Source of the DNA: Dimorphilus gyrociliatus
Taxonomy: Eukaryota; Annelida; Polychaeta; Dinophilidae
Assembly: GCA_904063045.1 (NCBI GenBank)
Contig: CAJFCJ010000007.1
Coordinates: 926,819-990,818 of the forward strand
Reading direction: 5' to 3'
Length of the DNA stretch: 64,000 nt
Shown here piece by piece: positions 13,401 through 25,628 of this stretch. The notes below the pieces were generated by a model. That model ran no database searches and was not told the DNA's origin. It saw only the letters and a list, made by a program, of their open reading frames with translations. The first letter of the stretch is position 1. Each line of letters opens with the position of its first letter. A program made the position numbers and the translations under genes.

Positions 13401-16400
13401 CGAATAAAAGCGTTTGACAATTTTCACCTACCTGATTCCATCACGTATCTTATCTCAGAACCTCCGTCGGGATCTTCAGCCATAAGCTGATATACACTTG
13501 TACCCGGAGCTGCATTGTGAGGTACAGTTGCACGAAACGGATAGGGAGCATTTTTAAATACAGGAACTTCGTCATTTTCATCTTTGATAGTAATATAAAC
13601 TTCTTGATTGTCGAATACTGCAAATAAAACGTAAATGCATAAGTAATGAAGAATTTTTATTATTTATCATTGCAATAATTGTAACAGAATTTAATAATAA
13701 TTGATAAATTTTTGACAATTGGCTGACTCGCTTTGGGAAAAATCTAAAAAAAGCACAGTCACCTGCTTCCTTCAATATACTAGGGTACACAAAATACACA
13801 GGCGTCGTAAATCAAACAAAGTAACGCTTGCCGAACAAAGGCATCTGAGCGTCTAGTTTAACTGAGTTCCCCTTGGCACTGTTAATACACATTGTCTCGG
13901 AGAACAAAAGCCGTTTGAATAATGTTATCATTAAGCCGGTAAATTATTTAACGAACCGAATTCATCTGGTTTCTATAAGAGAAAAAAATCGAATGGTATC
14001 TATCCAATCAAATATTGTTTATACGATTCGAAAAGCTGTTTAACAGTGAGCTCAGCGCCTAACTTTACTCTGTTAGAACCACACTCTAGGCGAGAATTCA
14101 GAGAACAAGCTATACAGATGGTGTTGACACGTTCCATTGGTGTTTCCCGCAGTGTCAATCGTTCTTTTTCTCTGGATGAAATCGAAAGACGCGAAAAAAA
14201 TCGATTAACGGTACAGTAAAAAAAATACATATTTATTCTATAAAGAACAATCGAGTGCATACAGCCAATTTGCAGCAGACTCGGCGTGGCGCATTTCTAA
14301 CTCTGGGTCGACAAACGCGTGCAGTAGCATACACTGCTGCTGCAGTTACTGTAAGTCTGCAAAACTCTGCGTAATATCAAGCTGAGGGCGAACTTTTTCT
14401 CAAATAATTGGTAATAGGAGGAATAACTGCTCATCAATCTCTCACTTTAGTAAAAGAGGGGAGGACGGCTATTTAATTATCAATTACGGGATTACAGATA
14501 AACTAGATTGAGATTAATGATCGATTGCGTAATGAATAGAAGGGAAAAGAGAGCATCAATATCTCGGACAATAATAAGAAGGCAACAAGTTCTCTTAAGC
14601 ACTTATTTCTTGTATTTCGTAACTTGAGGCGAATCGCTCACGCATTTCGTTATAATATGTAGGTTAAGAGCGCGCAAAGTAAAGCTAGTTCATTAGTCAC
14701 CATAGAGACGGTCGCCGACGCCCGGTTGCGTAACGTACGAATTTCATTACTATGTCGAGTACGTTCGTACGAGCTCCTCCTCTTCAATACTGAACTTTTC
14801 ACCTCTTTGTTGTTTAATTAAAGTAAAGCCTTGCGCGAGAAAGGGTTGGCCGATAACGACCAGTAATAGCGCGTGTCACATTCTTATTATGCTGTTTACC
14901 TTTGGATTAACGGGTGAAAAAGAATAAGCGAGAATAATGATTATTTTCTCACATGCGAATACAGACGGCTCATTAGCCAAATATTAACAGCTTCTTCCTT
15001 TTCAATGTCAATGTAAGCGTCGGGAATCGGCAATTTAATAAGTCTGCTGTAACAAAAACAGGTGCCACATTATTGCAGTCGCATCAAAGGCGGTCATTCA
15101 GAGGTCATGGTCGTGACGCTACATAGAAAACGGAACCCCTGGGACTGCGCTCTCGGCACCTGTCTTTAGCAAGAGCATCTGAAATATCGATTATGCAGAC
15201 AATCCTTAACGCCCGAAATCCTACTACGCGCACGGCATAGACGGTGCATCGTTATCGATTTCTTTTTAACGCGACCGCCGTACAAAATCAAAGTGACGCC
15301 AGAGATTTCTGGACCGTAGCGCGAAAACAGCTAAGACAAAGTACCCACTTTCGTATGATATACGAAAAATTTAACGCCGTCGGCATCACTTACGCTTTCG
15401 TTACCATAGCAACTAGACGCCTACACTGGCAGCGCCACTGCGAAAAATCGCATGGAGGACATTTTCTACGCTAATTACGGAGAGCGTCACGTGATCTGAA
15501 TCGATCGCTGTTTCTATAGGTCAAAGGTGAACGAAGACTGCCCCAAAACAGGTCTCCCTTTAATGTATAAAGTAGAGAGGAACAAAGAGGTGCAATTTGT
15601 TAGAAGTATGTTTTCATCCAAATAGGATTGCGTAACTTGGTTCATTTGAATCGACTGCAACTTATGCAGACACGTGCTATAAACAGTTCATAACTAGTAT
15701 GTGGAAAGCAAATACTCTCGGACTCTATAAAATCTATATATATGTATCGATTTGTTTATACTCCCGCACGTGTCTACAAACATACCAAACACGTCCGATA
15801 GTCCGAGGATATCGATTCAAAACGGAAACATATTAATAAACTTTACTTACTGGAAGGTACACCCCTCTGAGATATTTTCACGGTGAAATTGATTGCTTTT
15901 TTTGTTTCATAATCTAGATAAGATTTCTTGGTTCTTTTGTCAATCTCAACAGATATTTTTCCTGTCATGGGATCAATGCTAAATTCTTTAGGAATCGGCT
16001 CAACAAACTGATACTGCTCCAATTCGGCATTTGTAGGTCTTAAATCAATCACTTCTCCAACATGAGTTTCGCTTATTACCTTTGTCTTTCTCTCTCTTGT
16101 TCCTCGTTTTGATCTTGAACGATCTCTCTTTTCGTTAGCTACCTTAAGATGGATATAGGAAGTACTGCTAGATCGACCAGTATCAGTGCTGGCGTGCACG
16201 GAAAGTAAATACTCCTCATTTTTAGTTAATCCTTTCTGTGCCAAGCGAACAGTACCTGTGTAGCTGTCTATTTCAAACAAAGAATGTTGAGGTCTGAGGG
16301 AATAATAAATTTTAACATCATCAGCGTCTTTTGCTCGCACAGTGATGATTTCACTTTTAATAGGAAGGTTTTTGGGAATGGTTCGATAATAGTCACTCTT

Positions 16401-17036
16401 CTCAAATACTGGTTCGTTGTCTTCTACATCATCAACAGCCACGATAATATCCGAAGAGGCCTCCAAGCCTTCTTCATCTAGATAAGCGAATATTTGAAAA
16501 TTATAAAGTTTTTTCTGCTCTCTATCGAGAGATTTTGTTGTTTTGATTGAGACGCAGCCATTTTCTCTGTGTAAGAAAAAGGAATGAGAATCCTTTTTAA
16601 GCAGTTCATACTTTATTCCGTCATTTTGATTACGATAAGAAGCGCAAACGTTCTCTAAGTTAGCAACAAGGCTATTTCTGGGCTCATTTTCGTAAATATG
16701 ACCAGCGTACACCGTCTGTGGGAAGACTAGCATATATCTAGCATCCTTTACTGTTATATGTAGCTCTTTGAACCAATTCCGACCATTCAATGATTTTCGA
16801 ATAATAACTTTAAAACTTTCGCCTTTAAGATGGCTTATATCTTCTATAATCCTAACAATTCCATCAGGAGAAATATCCACTCGACGACCTATATCCGAAT
16901 CGTGTATATAGAATTCCTCGCTCCAAGAGAAAGGGTATCTTATAACTTCATAACCGTAGCCGGCTGTATGCGGAACGTCTACTTGTTCGCAGAAAGTTCT
17001 AACAGCTAAAAATAGCAGCAAAGCGAGACGGTTCAT
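1453..17036 (-). CDS. CadN: CadN/DN-cadherin-type classical cadherin, 10 exons, about 2,983 aa
   Basis: Single-pass adhesion receptor linking calcium-dependent cell contact to catenins. Exons (minus): 17036-15851, 13617-13432, 12693-12112, 11922-11811, 11219-11078, 9723-6335, about 5941-5836, 5761-5549, 4549-4450, 4387-1453. Every junction keeps frame. Order of domains: signal peptide (MNRLALLLFLAVRTFC); about 17 cadherin repeats with linkers such as DVNDNPPVF and DINDHEPVF; a membrane-proximal region; EGF, LamG, EGF, LamG and calcium-binding EGF (DINEC start); a transmembrane helix near residues 2,790-2,815; and a tail of about 168 aa. The tail has a p120-type juxtamembrane segment (DPDDDVRENIIRYEEDG) and a beta-catenin-type end (SLSSLAS then YDYLGEWGPRF). 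This architecture is that of invertebrate N-cadherins, not vertebrate type I. A 3.4-kb exon carries about ten repeats. A furin-like RSKR lies at residues 308-311. ATG at 17036 precedes a clean signal peptide. Confidence 0.93.
9724..11077. other. CadN: Cadherin intron 5
   Basis: Non-coding intron between the 142-nt exon at 11219-11078 and the 3.4-kb exon. It starts with a GTACAA donor and ends with TTCGCAG on the minus strand. I see no conserved element, RNA gene or mobile element in it. Confidence 0.7.
12694..13431. other. CadN: Cadherin intron 2
   Basis: Intron with a GTAGGT donor (13431) and an ACACAG acceptor (12694) on the minus strand. The open frame at 12571-12831 runs across the acceptor and is not a separate gene. 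Nothing else is recognisable. Confidence 0.7.
13618..15850. other. CadN: Cadherin intron 1, with a CpG-richer interior
   Basis: First intron of the cadherin gene (GTAAGT donor at 15850, TTGCAG acceptor at 13618). From about 14640 to 15560 CpG dinucleotides are visibly more frequent than in neighbouring intergenic DNA, and there is an 8-bp inverted repeat (CGTACGAA at 14734-14741, TTCGTACG at 14764-14771). That is consistent with an intronic enhancer or alternative promoter, but the sequence alone does not show function. No open frame here has an ATG start and splice support. Confidence 0.5.
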
Positions 17037-18193
17037 GAGCGATAAATGGCGAGAGGCGTCTAATTGCGTTTAGTCATTCGAAATTGTTCTTTTTACCGAA
17101 TAAAACAAACTTATCGTAGATTCTTTTATAAAGCAATCTTGAATATCCAACAATTTTCATTTCATGTATATATCCGGATAAAGAGGAAAAATTTAACAAA
17201 AAAAAATCTTCGTATCCTTTATTGTTCGTGCCGCGAACAGTGAGCGCACACTGCTTAGCTGCGCGCGGGTATAATTTACTCCCTTCTGGTGTTCCAGCGC
17301 ACGGCTACTCCCTCTTACAGCGCCATCTATGATGTTTGGATGTTATATTTAATTAAAAAGAATGCTCTCTTTTTCGTCTACGTCAACTATTGAAATATAC
17401 ACTTTCATTAAGATCTCTTACACATAAATATTTATTTTCGTTAATACTATATATATATATATTATATGAGATAGCGAGAATTATATATTGTTTCTAAAAA
17501 ACAAAAGTAAGGCATCACTCCAAATGAAGCACGTATAAAAAAGAACTTGTAAACAAATGAATAAGTTTAGCATTCTAAAAGTACAAATATAAGCAAGCAC
17601 GTAAAAAGCTCAGGTGAAATAGATAAAGGTAATAAGATTGGGTTAGAGATAGATAAACTATGTCCATACGAATTCCAAAGAGTATTGACAACAAGCAAGA
17701 GTAGGATTATTTATCCGGATTTCGTTTGATGTAGAGCCTGTATAATATATATACATATATAAAAAGTTTTAGTAATAGATTTATAAGACATAAAAAAACT
17801 ATAAATTTACCAAATGTATATTTAAAATACAATAAAATTAGAAATGTGCTTGCTTAAAAGAGAGTGTTAACTTTCACTCATTAACAATATATGGAAACTA
17901 TCATAATAAATAATTGCTGAATAATAAAAAAAAATAATGAAAATAGTAGATGAAAGATTTTCTATCTTTATATTTATGATTAAGAAAATAGGCCAATTAA
18001 AATATCTATATTCTATATAAATAGTAATTAACTTTTGTAAGAGAAAAAAGGAAATTTCTTTTTTTTATATGTTGAACGGATTTGATTGATTTTTTTTTAT
18101 ATATATATATTTAGGTGTAAAAAACCTATTAATTTTATATTTTAATATGATAAATAATTGAATAGATGGAGAAAACTTTATCAGAAAAATATA
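17037..18193. other. Intergenic: cadherin promoter side and flotillin 3' flank
   Basis: The left part lies upstream of the cadherin ATG. It has a small GC-richer patch at about 17220-17330 with clustered CpGs and a GCGCCATCTAT motif at 17320-17330. The right part (17400-18190) is AT-rich and probably holds the flotillin 3' UTR. No coding sequence is supported. Confidence 0.55.
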
Positions 18194-21100
18194 TTATAAA
18201 AATAGAATAGTTATACAAACCGTTGTAATATCGACACCAGTCATAGATTTAATAACTTTGGGTAACTTTTCTACAATATCTATAACTTCTTCAGTCAGTT
18301 TGGATGCGCCCACTTCGCTGTTTCCGCTGGAAACCATAACTACTTTTTTGGTTTTTGTCAGCGGTTGCGCAATTTCTTCAGCAACTTTTGGCAGCGTTTC
18401 AAGCATCATCTCCACAAGAGCAGCATCCTTGTATTCTTTCCAAGCTTCCGCTTTCTTCGCCATCTGCTCAGCTTCCGCCTTAGCTTTTACCTGTATAGCG
18501 TAAGCTTTTGCTTCACCCTTTATTCTAATCGATTCGGACTGGGCCTGTGCTTCGAGTACAACTCTACTCTTATTAGCAGAGGCAATTTTCTCTAGACGAT
18601 ATCTTTCGGCTTCGGCAGGCTTTCTAACTGTGGCGTCTAATTCTCTCTCCCGTCTTATAATTTCCTGTTCTTGAACGTGAATCTCTCGATCTCTTTCAAT
18701 AACCTCGACCTGTTTATTTTCCTCTCTACATTTGATAAAAAGAGGATTATTGTAATAACGCTAAAAGCTTTATAGGAGATTAAACTTACCTGATTAGTTG
18801 TTTTGTTTTAGCAGCTTGAAGACTATAGCTTAATTCAGATTTAGCTTTCTTTCCTTGAATTTCCATATCATATTCAGCATTTTTAATCTTAAAGTCCCTT
18901 TCCGCCTTAGCAATGTCGATATCATTCTTATAGCGAGCAGCCATTTTTAGTTCGTTTGCTTCTGCTTCCTGTTTTCGAGTAATATTTATATTTAATAACG
19001 AGTTTTACATGGAAGCGTAAAGAACAGATAGGAGAAAAACGGTTTCCAAATGATTTTAGGTATAAATTATTGCGTAGCATTAGGCTTTGGGAATCATACA
19101 AATAAAATCAAGAGTTGTTGAGTTGTCCAATCATTTATTTTTAACTACTTAAAAACAAGTTTTTTAATATTTACACGAAATCTATCCACTTAATTATTTA
19201 CACACACATCTAGAAGCTCGTAGTGATAAACAATTCTGTTGCTTAATATCTAATTATTGCTTCAAATGTTGTACGGTATCAGGAACACTTTATTATAAAC
19301 TATATGCGTACAAGGGGAGACTATTCATATTATATTAATTAAAAAGTATTTAAGAAATACAAGATATTTCTTTATAATCGTGATTTTTAGAATACAAGCG
19401 TGGAAAAAATCCCAGAGAAAATATTATATCTTCATTACATTAGTCATTAAAACAGCTGCGTCGGCAAGTGTTTTTCTGATACACAATTAGCAAAGTACCA
19501 ACACGATTAAATATTCATAGTTACTTTAATATAACTATCTCAATAGGTGCTGGCAATGGGATCTATTTTATGGAAAATAGAAACCTTCTTTTTTAAGGAA
19601 GTAAATTACATTCACAGCTATTTCTCTCTTACAGATAGGAAAATGCCTTCAATCCTTACAATTAATAAATATATTGACTAGTTAATAACAAATAACAGCA
19701 TCTTATAACTAATATCATTTTCTCGCTTTTCCGGAGCAAAACACTTTTCCTTACAGGAAATTCATTCAGAGGAATAATCCAATTAGAATGAATGACATTG
19801 ACTACAGGCGAGAGAGTACTATTGACTAAGAAAATTCTTTCTAAGCCTATTGGTCATCAGAATCACTTATCAAGGCAATATATTTACTAGGTGATACTAT
19901 TACAAATTGTATAATCAATTTGGATATGTCAGAGCTTGTTTTTAAAAATTGAAAGAAATCAAATATTAATTGTTATTGGCAAAAAAACCGGATAAGATAC
20001 AAGTAATTATACTTAATTAGATAAAAAGAACATTCGATATATTATTTTAAGACTAAGACTATAATCTTAAGATTTGTTTGTTATATTTTTTACTTATCAA
20101 AGATTGGTATGTCGCATGTAGTACTCACTGTATACAGTATACTCAAGCACTAATCTAAAGATAATAGGATAGTTTTCTTTTCTTAATAATATAATCAAAT
20201 TTAATTAGTTCTATACAAGACTGGTAATTTGCACCGTTTTATCTACTAACAGACAATTTTGTAAATCTTATTAAAATTTAGTTTAGTTTTCTTTTACAAT
20301 GTCAGCTGGCTGTCATTCACTTTAAACAGCGTTTCAATCAAGTATTCTGTGTGCTGCTGGTCAACATATCTTAAAAAATAGAACTCCTTATTAAGTGTAG
20401 TGATTGACGCTGAAAACTATTCTAAACAAGAAGTTACTAAATAACTGAAAAATACATTTTGTTTTCAACTCAACACTCTGTAATAGTAATATATCTTATT
20501 TCCATTCATTTAGCATTGTAAGCTTAGTTTTGAATGGTCGTTTTTTATTGATGATGGCGTAAACAGATTCTTAAGCTCTGTAAAATTCTATTTCTAATTT
20601 GTGTCATTCCATTGACCAGGCTAATGATAACTTTGTTAACTAAGTACAGTAATAAGATTAATTGGGATTAATGAAATATTTATATACTCTCTATATAAAA
20701 TACTTTTACAGCGATTTTCAAAGATTAAATTTAGTTTAAAACATTATTTTTACTAATATGTCACCTTAATTGTGGCATCTCTAAGAGCTTCAGCTTCACC
20801 GATTTTAGCGTCACGTTTAACTTGAGCCGTCCTGGCCTGACCCAAGGCTTTCAAGTAGCCCTAAGAAGCAAGAAAAAACACAAAAATTTTATACAACAAA
20901 TCTAGGCAAATCAAAAAAGCAATAGTATAGCAAAAAAAAAATAAAACGTATGGTGGTGGACTTAATTTTAAGGAAAAAAAACTAGACTTTAATGGCAGCG
21001 TCCCTCCTCGAAATAGCTTCCCCTATTAAAGCATCTCTTTTAACTTCAGCTGTTCTTTTCTTTCCTAAACTTTCGATATAGCCCTGTATAGTTTTGCTAA

Positions 21101-22952
21101 AATCTTAAAAAATGCATTTATTATATAATTTATAAATTTTAAATGATGTTTATAGTTTATCGTTAGATTTCTTTGCTAAGAATAAAACATTAATTAAGAA
21201 TAACAAAATTCTATGAGAAAAAAAATAATTCAACATTAAACGTATAGATAATATTACCTCGTCGTCTCGAATATCTTTGATAGTGTAACTGACAACCATA
21301 ATTCCCATTTGGATCAGATCGGACGAGGCTTCATCGAATACTGATTTCGAAAACTTTTTTCTGTCCTTGTATATTTCCTAGAATGAGGGGGAAAACGAAG
21401 ATTTCATTAATATTAAATCTTCCTGTTGGACAGAAAAGGCGGAAAATGAAGTCCCTAATAGATGAAAATTTGCTCTAGATATAATTTACAAAATGACTGT
21501 AATCTATCATCTATTAGAAACAATGTTTTAACTACTTGCAGGAGAATTTACAAAGCAAAAATAATGAATGAAAAAAAATTTAGAAGCTGGCTGACACACC
21601 TCCACTGTCATGTTACCCATAATTGCTCTTTGATGACCTTCCAGGGTTTCTTGGGAGATTGAAGCAACTTCTCTTTCAGATTTTCCAAGAAAGTGTTGGC
21701 AGGCTGCCTCTAACATGTCTCTGTTACTTCCCTGAATTTTTACCTGAAATATTTTGGATGCAGTAGACAAAAAAAGACAGCTATAACTAAAGAAGGGTGG
21801 AATTGAACACGAACGACGGAAAACAACAAATTTGTCGAGCAATTGGCACCTTGACCGACATATTTCCCATTATAGCTCGTTGATGTCCTTCAAGAGTTTC
21901 TTGGGCTATTTTTCTAATTTCAACATCAGGTTTGCCAAGAAATAGCTGGCAAGCAGTTGCTAGCATGTCACGATTTTGACTGTGAATCTTGACCTTAATT
22001 AGTGCCAATTATTTAATATAACAATTGCCGATATTTTTGTTGTAGAGTGTAGTTCAGCGTAATAATAATTAAAATTAGTTTAAAGATAGTATACAGTATA
22101 TACCTGAGCAATGCCCGTAACTGATACGGCAACGCCATGTTGTGTGTAAACTTGAGGCGATTCAATCGTCAGAGTCATGGTATTCAGGGATATTCTGTGG
22201 ATGAATGATGTTCATTAGTTATAATTCAAGTTTACAGCTTTTATTGTATTTATAGTATATAGTAATTTCTTTAATAAAGATCTTGTTGGTATTATAGTCT
22301 AATTAAAAACAAAGTATGTGCATAGCATAGCAAAATTCTTATCAGTGGGAAAATATTAGTAGTAGCTTTAAGTTAGAGATTTGGAAAATATGAATCATAA
22401 TATCGAATTTAGAGTTTGCAAGAGAATTTTACCTCTGAATCTGTTGTATTATCGGCCAAACGAAGACTCTCCCTCCTGGCACCAATTGGGGTCGATCTAG
22501 GCAGCATCCTCCTGTACAAATTAGAAAAATTGTTCGTTAGATTGTTTTGGTCGAATTTCAATTTAAAAAAGCCTCTTTATTGTACCCGATTTCACCAAAA
22601 CTTCGTTAGGACCACTAGAATGACAACACATACATTGGCCCATTTTTGCAAATAGTATTGATAAGCAATGAACCCTTTATGTTTAATGTAACCTCGGTTA
22701 AGAAAATAAGTATTGAAATGATAACAGAATAGTCTGGTTGTGAAACGGATTACTCCATATAAGCTGAAAACCTGTTTATATATTGTTTGATGGGCAGCAT
22801 GATAAGAAAACAGGTATTTTAACAGTTTATCTTGAAGAAACCGATAATACTATCGCGCCGCCATGTTGTTTAAATATTTGAGCATTTTTAGACGATTTCC
22901 TACCTGAAACTACCATTGCTTCATTGGGACCGCAGACATGGAAAAGAGGCAT
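18194..22952 (-). CDS. FLOT1: Flotillin-1 (SPFH-domain membrane scaffold), 429 aa with two alternative exon pairs
   Basis: Peripheral membrane scaffold that oligomerises in lipid microdomains and acts in endocytosis and signalling. Minus-strand exons: 22952-22904 ([17 protein letters not shown]), 22511-22433, 22194-22104, exon 4 as 21993-21850 or 21743-21600, 21377-21258, exon 6 as 21083-20988 or 20860-20765, 18968-18790, 18725-18194. One copy of each alternative exon gives 429 aa against 427 aa for human FLOT1. Conserved blocks include [44 protein letters not shown] and the C-terminal [11 protein letters not shown]. The EA-rich coiled coil (EAEAKA-like repeats) is present. The final residues after GVDITT are not conserved, so a further small exon reached through the GTTTGT donor-like site at about 18221 cannot be excluded. 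The [17 protein letters not shown] segment favours flotillin-1 over flotillin-2. Confidence 0.93.
18969..20764. other. FLOT1: Flotillin long intron
   Basis: This 1.8-kb intron separates exon 6b from the coiled-coil exon and is far longer than the gene's other introns (mostly 80-330 bp). It is AT-rich; I see no open reading frame, RNA gene or obvious repeat in it. Confidence 0.6.
20765..20860 (-). other. FLOT1: Flotillin alternative exon 6b
   Basis: 96-nt, phase 0-0 exon coding [20 protein letters not shown] and then [12 protein letters not shown], the copy closest to the canonical flotillin segment. It has a CTTAG acceptor and a GTGACA donor and is 127 bp downstream of copy 6a. A 1.8-kb intron follows. 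Confidence 0.8.
20988..21083 (-). other. FLOT1: Flotillin alternative exon 6a
   Basis: 96-nt, phase 0-0 exon coding [20 protein letters not shown] and then [12 protein letters not shown]. The acceptor ATACAG is good. The only donor is GTCTAG, which is unusual and would give an in-frame stop if read through. It is homologous to exon 6b (about 21 of 32 residues). Confidence 0.65.
21600..21743 (-). other. FLOT1: Flotillin alternative exon 4b
   Basis: Second 144-nt, phase 0-0 copy of the same flotillin segment ([20 protein letters not shown]), with a strong TTTCAG acceptor and a GTGTGT donor. It lies 106 bp downstream of copy 4a. Human FLOT1 has a single such segment, so the two copies are most simply mutually exclusive alternatives. 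Confidence 0.8.
21850..21993 (-). other. FLOT1: Flotillin alternative exon 4a
   Basis: 144-nt, phase 0-0 exon coding [20 protein letters not shown] and the conserved [14 protein letters not shown] block. It is homologous to the next exon (about 33 of 48 residues identical). The acceptor is a weak TTAAG with a poor pyrimidine tract; the donor is GTGCCA. AAG acceptors also occur in CFAP69 exon 4, MAP3K4 exon 3 and MPC1 exon 5, so it may be usable. Confidence 0.75.
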
Positions 22953-23845
22953 CTTATTGTAGGTTAATGATATCTTGTTTAAGAGATGATTTATAAATAT
23001 GTAATATTTGGGAAAAATTTAGTAAGGAAAGGGGTCAAGGACAGTTTGCGTCATCTAGTGGGCAAAAAATTTCAGAATAAATTTGCTCCATATTCCATAC
23101 TTATACGCCATCTGTATCAATGAATACTATAGCAGCTTAGTAGCAGGGAGAGAGAAAGAGAGAAAGGTAAAGAAAAATCGAAGAATAAGAAGTAAGAATA
23201 TTTAGAAAACATTTTCGCTGTATTCTCTAAAATATATCAGAACAACATCTGGTAAAACAATATACTACAGAAACGACACAACTTATACTGAGCAAAATTT
23301 TCCATTTTTTTTCCCTACCCCAAGCTTTCTCAAAAAATTGTTCTTATTGAGTTCTATTTACTTTTTTTGCCCTGTAATTGTTATTTTATTCCCCTATTTT
23401 CTCCCCTCTCCCTTCCAACAAGAAAAAAACATTTCATTTTCACAGCAAAAAACGTGCCAAAATGTATAATAACTATTTGACATAATTTTACCATTATTCT
23501 ATCCTTTTTCCGAAACAAACAAGTTCCTCTTCTCCTTCAAATCCTACTTTTGTTTATTCATTATGAAAAATTTATGAAAAAATATAAATCTTTTATTTAT
23601 ATTTTATATTTTTTTAAAAAAAAAAATAATAAAAAATAAGATTTTGATTTATTGTTTTTGTTTATTAACTTCATTATTATTATTATTATTATTTAGCTGT
23701 AAATAACAAGTTATTTTCCCTTTTCTTTTCCGAATAGGAAAATTGAACGGAAGGATAAAAAAATGGTAAAAAAATCGAAAATAGTAAGCCGATACCATCC
23801 CTACCCTGAGGGGGACTTTAAAACGATTTCTCTTTTCTTTTATTT
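22953..23845. other. Intergenic: flotillin promoter side and PKA-RII 3' flank
   Basis: No coding exon is supported. A CTCF-like GCGTCATCTAGTGGGC lies at 23049-23064 and a related CGCCATCTGT at about 23106, both roughly 100-150 bp upstream of the flotillin start codon. The rest is AT-rich, with A and T homopolymers around 23580-23700. Confidence 0.55.
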
Positions 23846-25594
23846 TTAAAGTAAATCCGTAACATTGTTCTTCGAACCGAACACTTTAGCTAATTGCTCT
23901 TCATAGGCTGCTGCATTTCTCTTCATAATATCCTTGCAGGGTCCCAATAACCGCGTAAAATCGTCTCTTGGTAATTTTGCCACCCTAGTCGATCCGACTG
24001 CGATGACCGTTGCTGCTCGAGGTTGGTCAGTGATAAGAGCTAATTCTGTTGATAGAAATTCAGGAATCGTAAAAAGCTTTCCACACGAAATTGAAAGTGA
24101 TTTGAGTATTTAAATAAAACTGTTTTAAATCATCTTAACTATTTAATCAGAATAAAAATAGTACGTTTTATATCTTTCTTATAGTGAGACGTTAATGACA
24201 ATGTAAACACAAGTAAATCTATTAACTATAAATAGTATAAACTACATACCTCCAAAATAGCCTCCCGGTTGCACCCTGCTAACTTCTTTCTGTTCCGCTT
24301 GATGCTATTAAAGAAAGAGTATTTCCTTTTATAATGCGAAGATTGGAAGAAAGAGAAACCTCTTAAAAAACTTACAGCCTGCTTAACCAGGCACCTGACG
24401 GCGCCCTTTTCAACGAAGTACATAGAATCCGCCTCATCATCCTGTTTTATAATCACTTCACCATCTAAATAATCTTTACTTTGTAATGCGTAAGCCACGT
24501 TATTTCGTTCATAAAGCGTCAATTCCTGGAAGAGAGGAACCTTTTGCAGAAGATCTTCATACTGCTTTAATTTTAAATGAGTAGATTTGATAACTATCCT
24601 TCTAAATGTTTGTCTGTCCATAGCCCATAGCTTGCCAGCGGTTTTTGATAGAATACAAACTGCCCTGGGAGTATTATACATCAAGGCTAATTCTCCAAAA
24701 AAACCTTCATTATCATAAATCTTTGGAGGTTCTGTTTCTTTAAATTCACCATTCTCTTCACTTAACCGAAAAGCAGCAAAGACCCCCTTTTCCACAACAT
24801 ACATATAGTCGCCGTCGTCATCCTCTTTAATTATAACTTCTTCGGGACCTTCGACAACCTTTTCAAACATAGCATCAATAAGCTGTTCCATTTGCTCTGT
24901 ATCTAAATGTCTGAAGTAGAAGCAGTTTTGAAGCGTCGCCTTAAGACGTTGTCGTTGAGAATCAGTTTTTGGATAGACTGTCAAAGGCGTCTCATCCGTA
25001 TCAGTTTCGGGGTCATAGCGTTCGGCAGCAACTGATTTACGTCGACCTACTGTTCTAGCTGGACCTAAAAAGAGAGATAAAAACGAATGTGAGTAGGAGG
25101 AGGAACAAAGCATTTTAACAAAAAAAAAATTGAAAAGAAAAAAGGGTAGAAGGAAAGAAAAGAACTAGAACGTTGAACTTTCTAATTGAGGTTGCAGGCG
25201 TTACTTATTCTTTGTTATACTTATATATGCTTTTGGCACGTTTTTTTCAATAGCGAAGGGCTACAAAAACTCGGATATTTAGAACGGACTTTAATAGCGA
25301 TACTTAAACAACCCTTAATGTAATTCATATACTATACTAAAACTAGGTTTAGAATTTCTAATTACAACATCAACTACATAATGAAGTTTGCTTTATACAA
25401 TCTTTCTCTTTATAATATTTTATGCGGCTCATATTCTAATTCAACTTTAAAAGAAATATATTCATTAAGAAATCTCCGCCTTCATATTCTATAAATAAGT
25501 TAATTACTGCTCATTACAAAATAACATATATACATATTTCTATATGCTGAGCTAAGCGAAAATAGATGTTTTCCAAAATGTTTACAAATAAATT

Positions 25595-25628
<34 letters not shown>

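Noticed and set aside
15244-15474. 76-codon plus-strand open frame in cadherin intron 1
   Set aside because: Starts at GTG, has no domain, and lies in a CpG-richer intron where stops are rarer.
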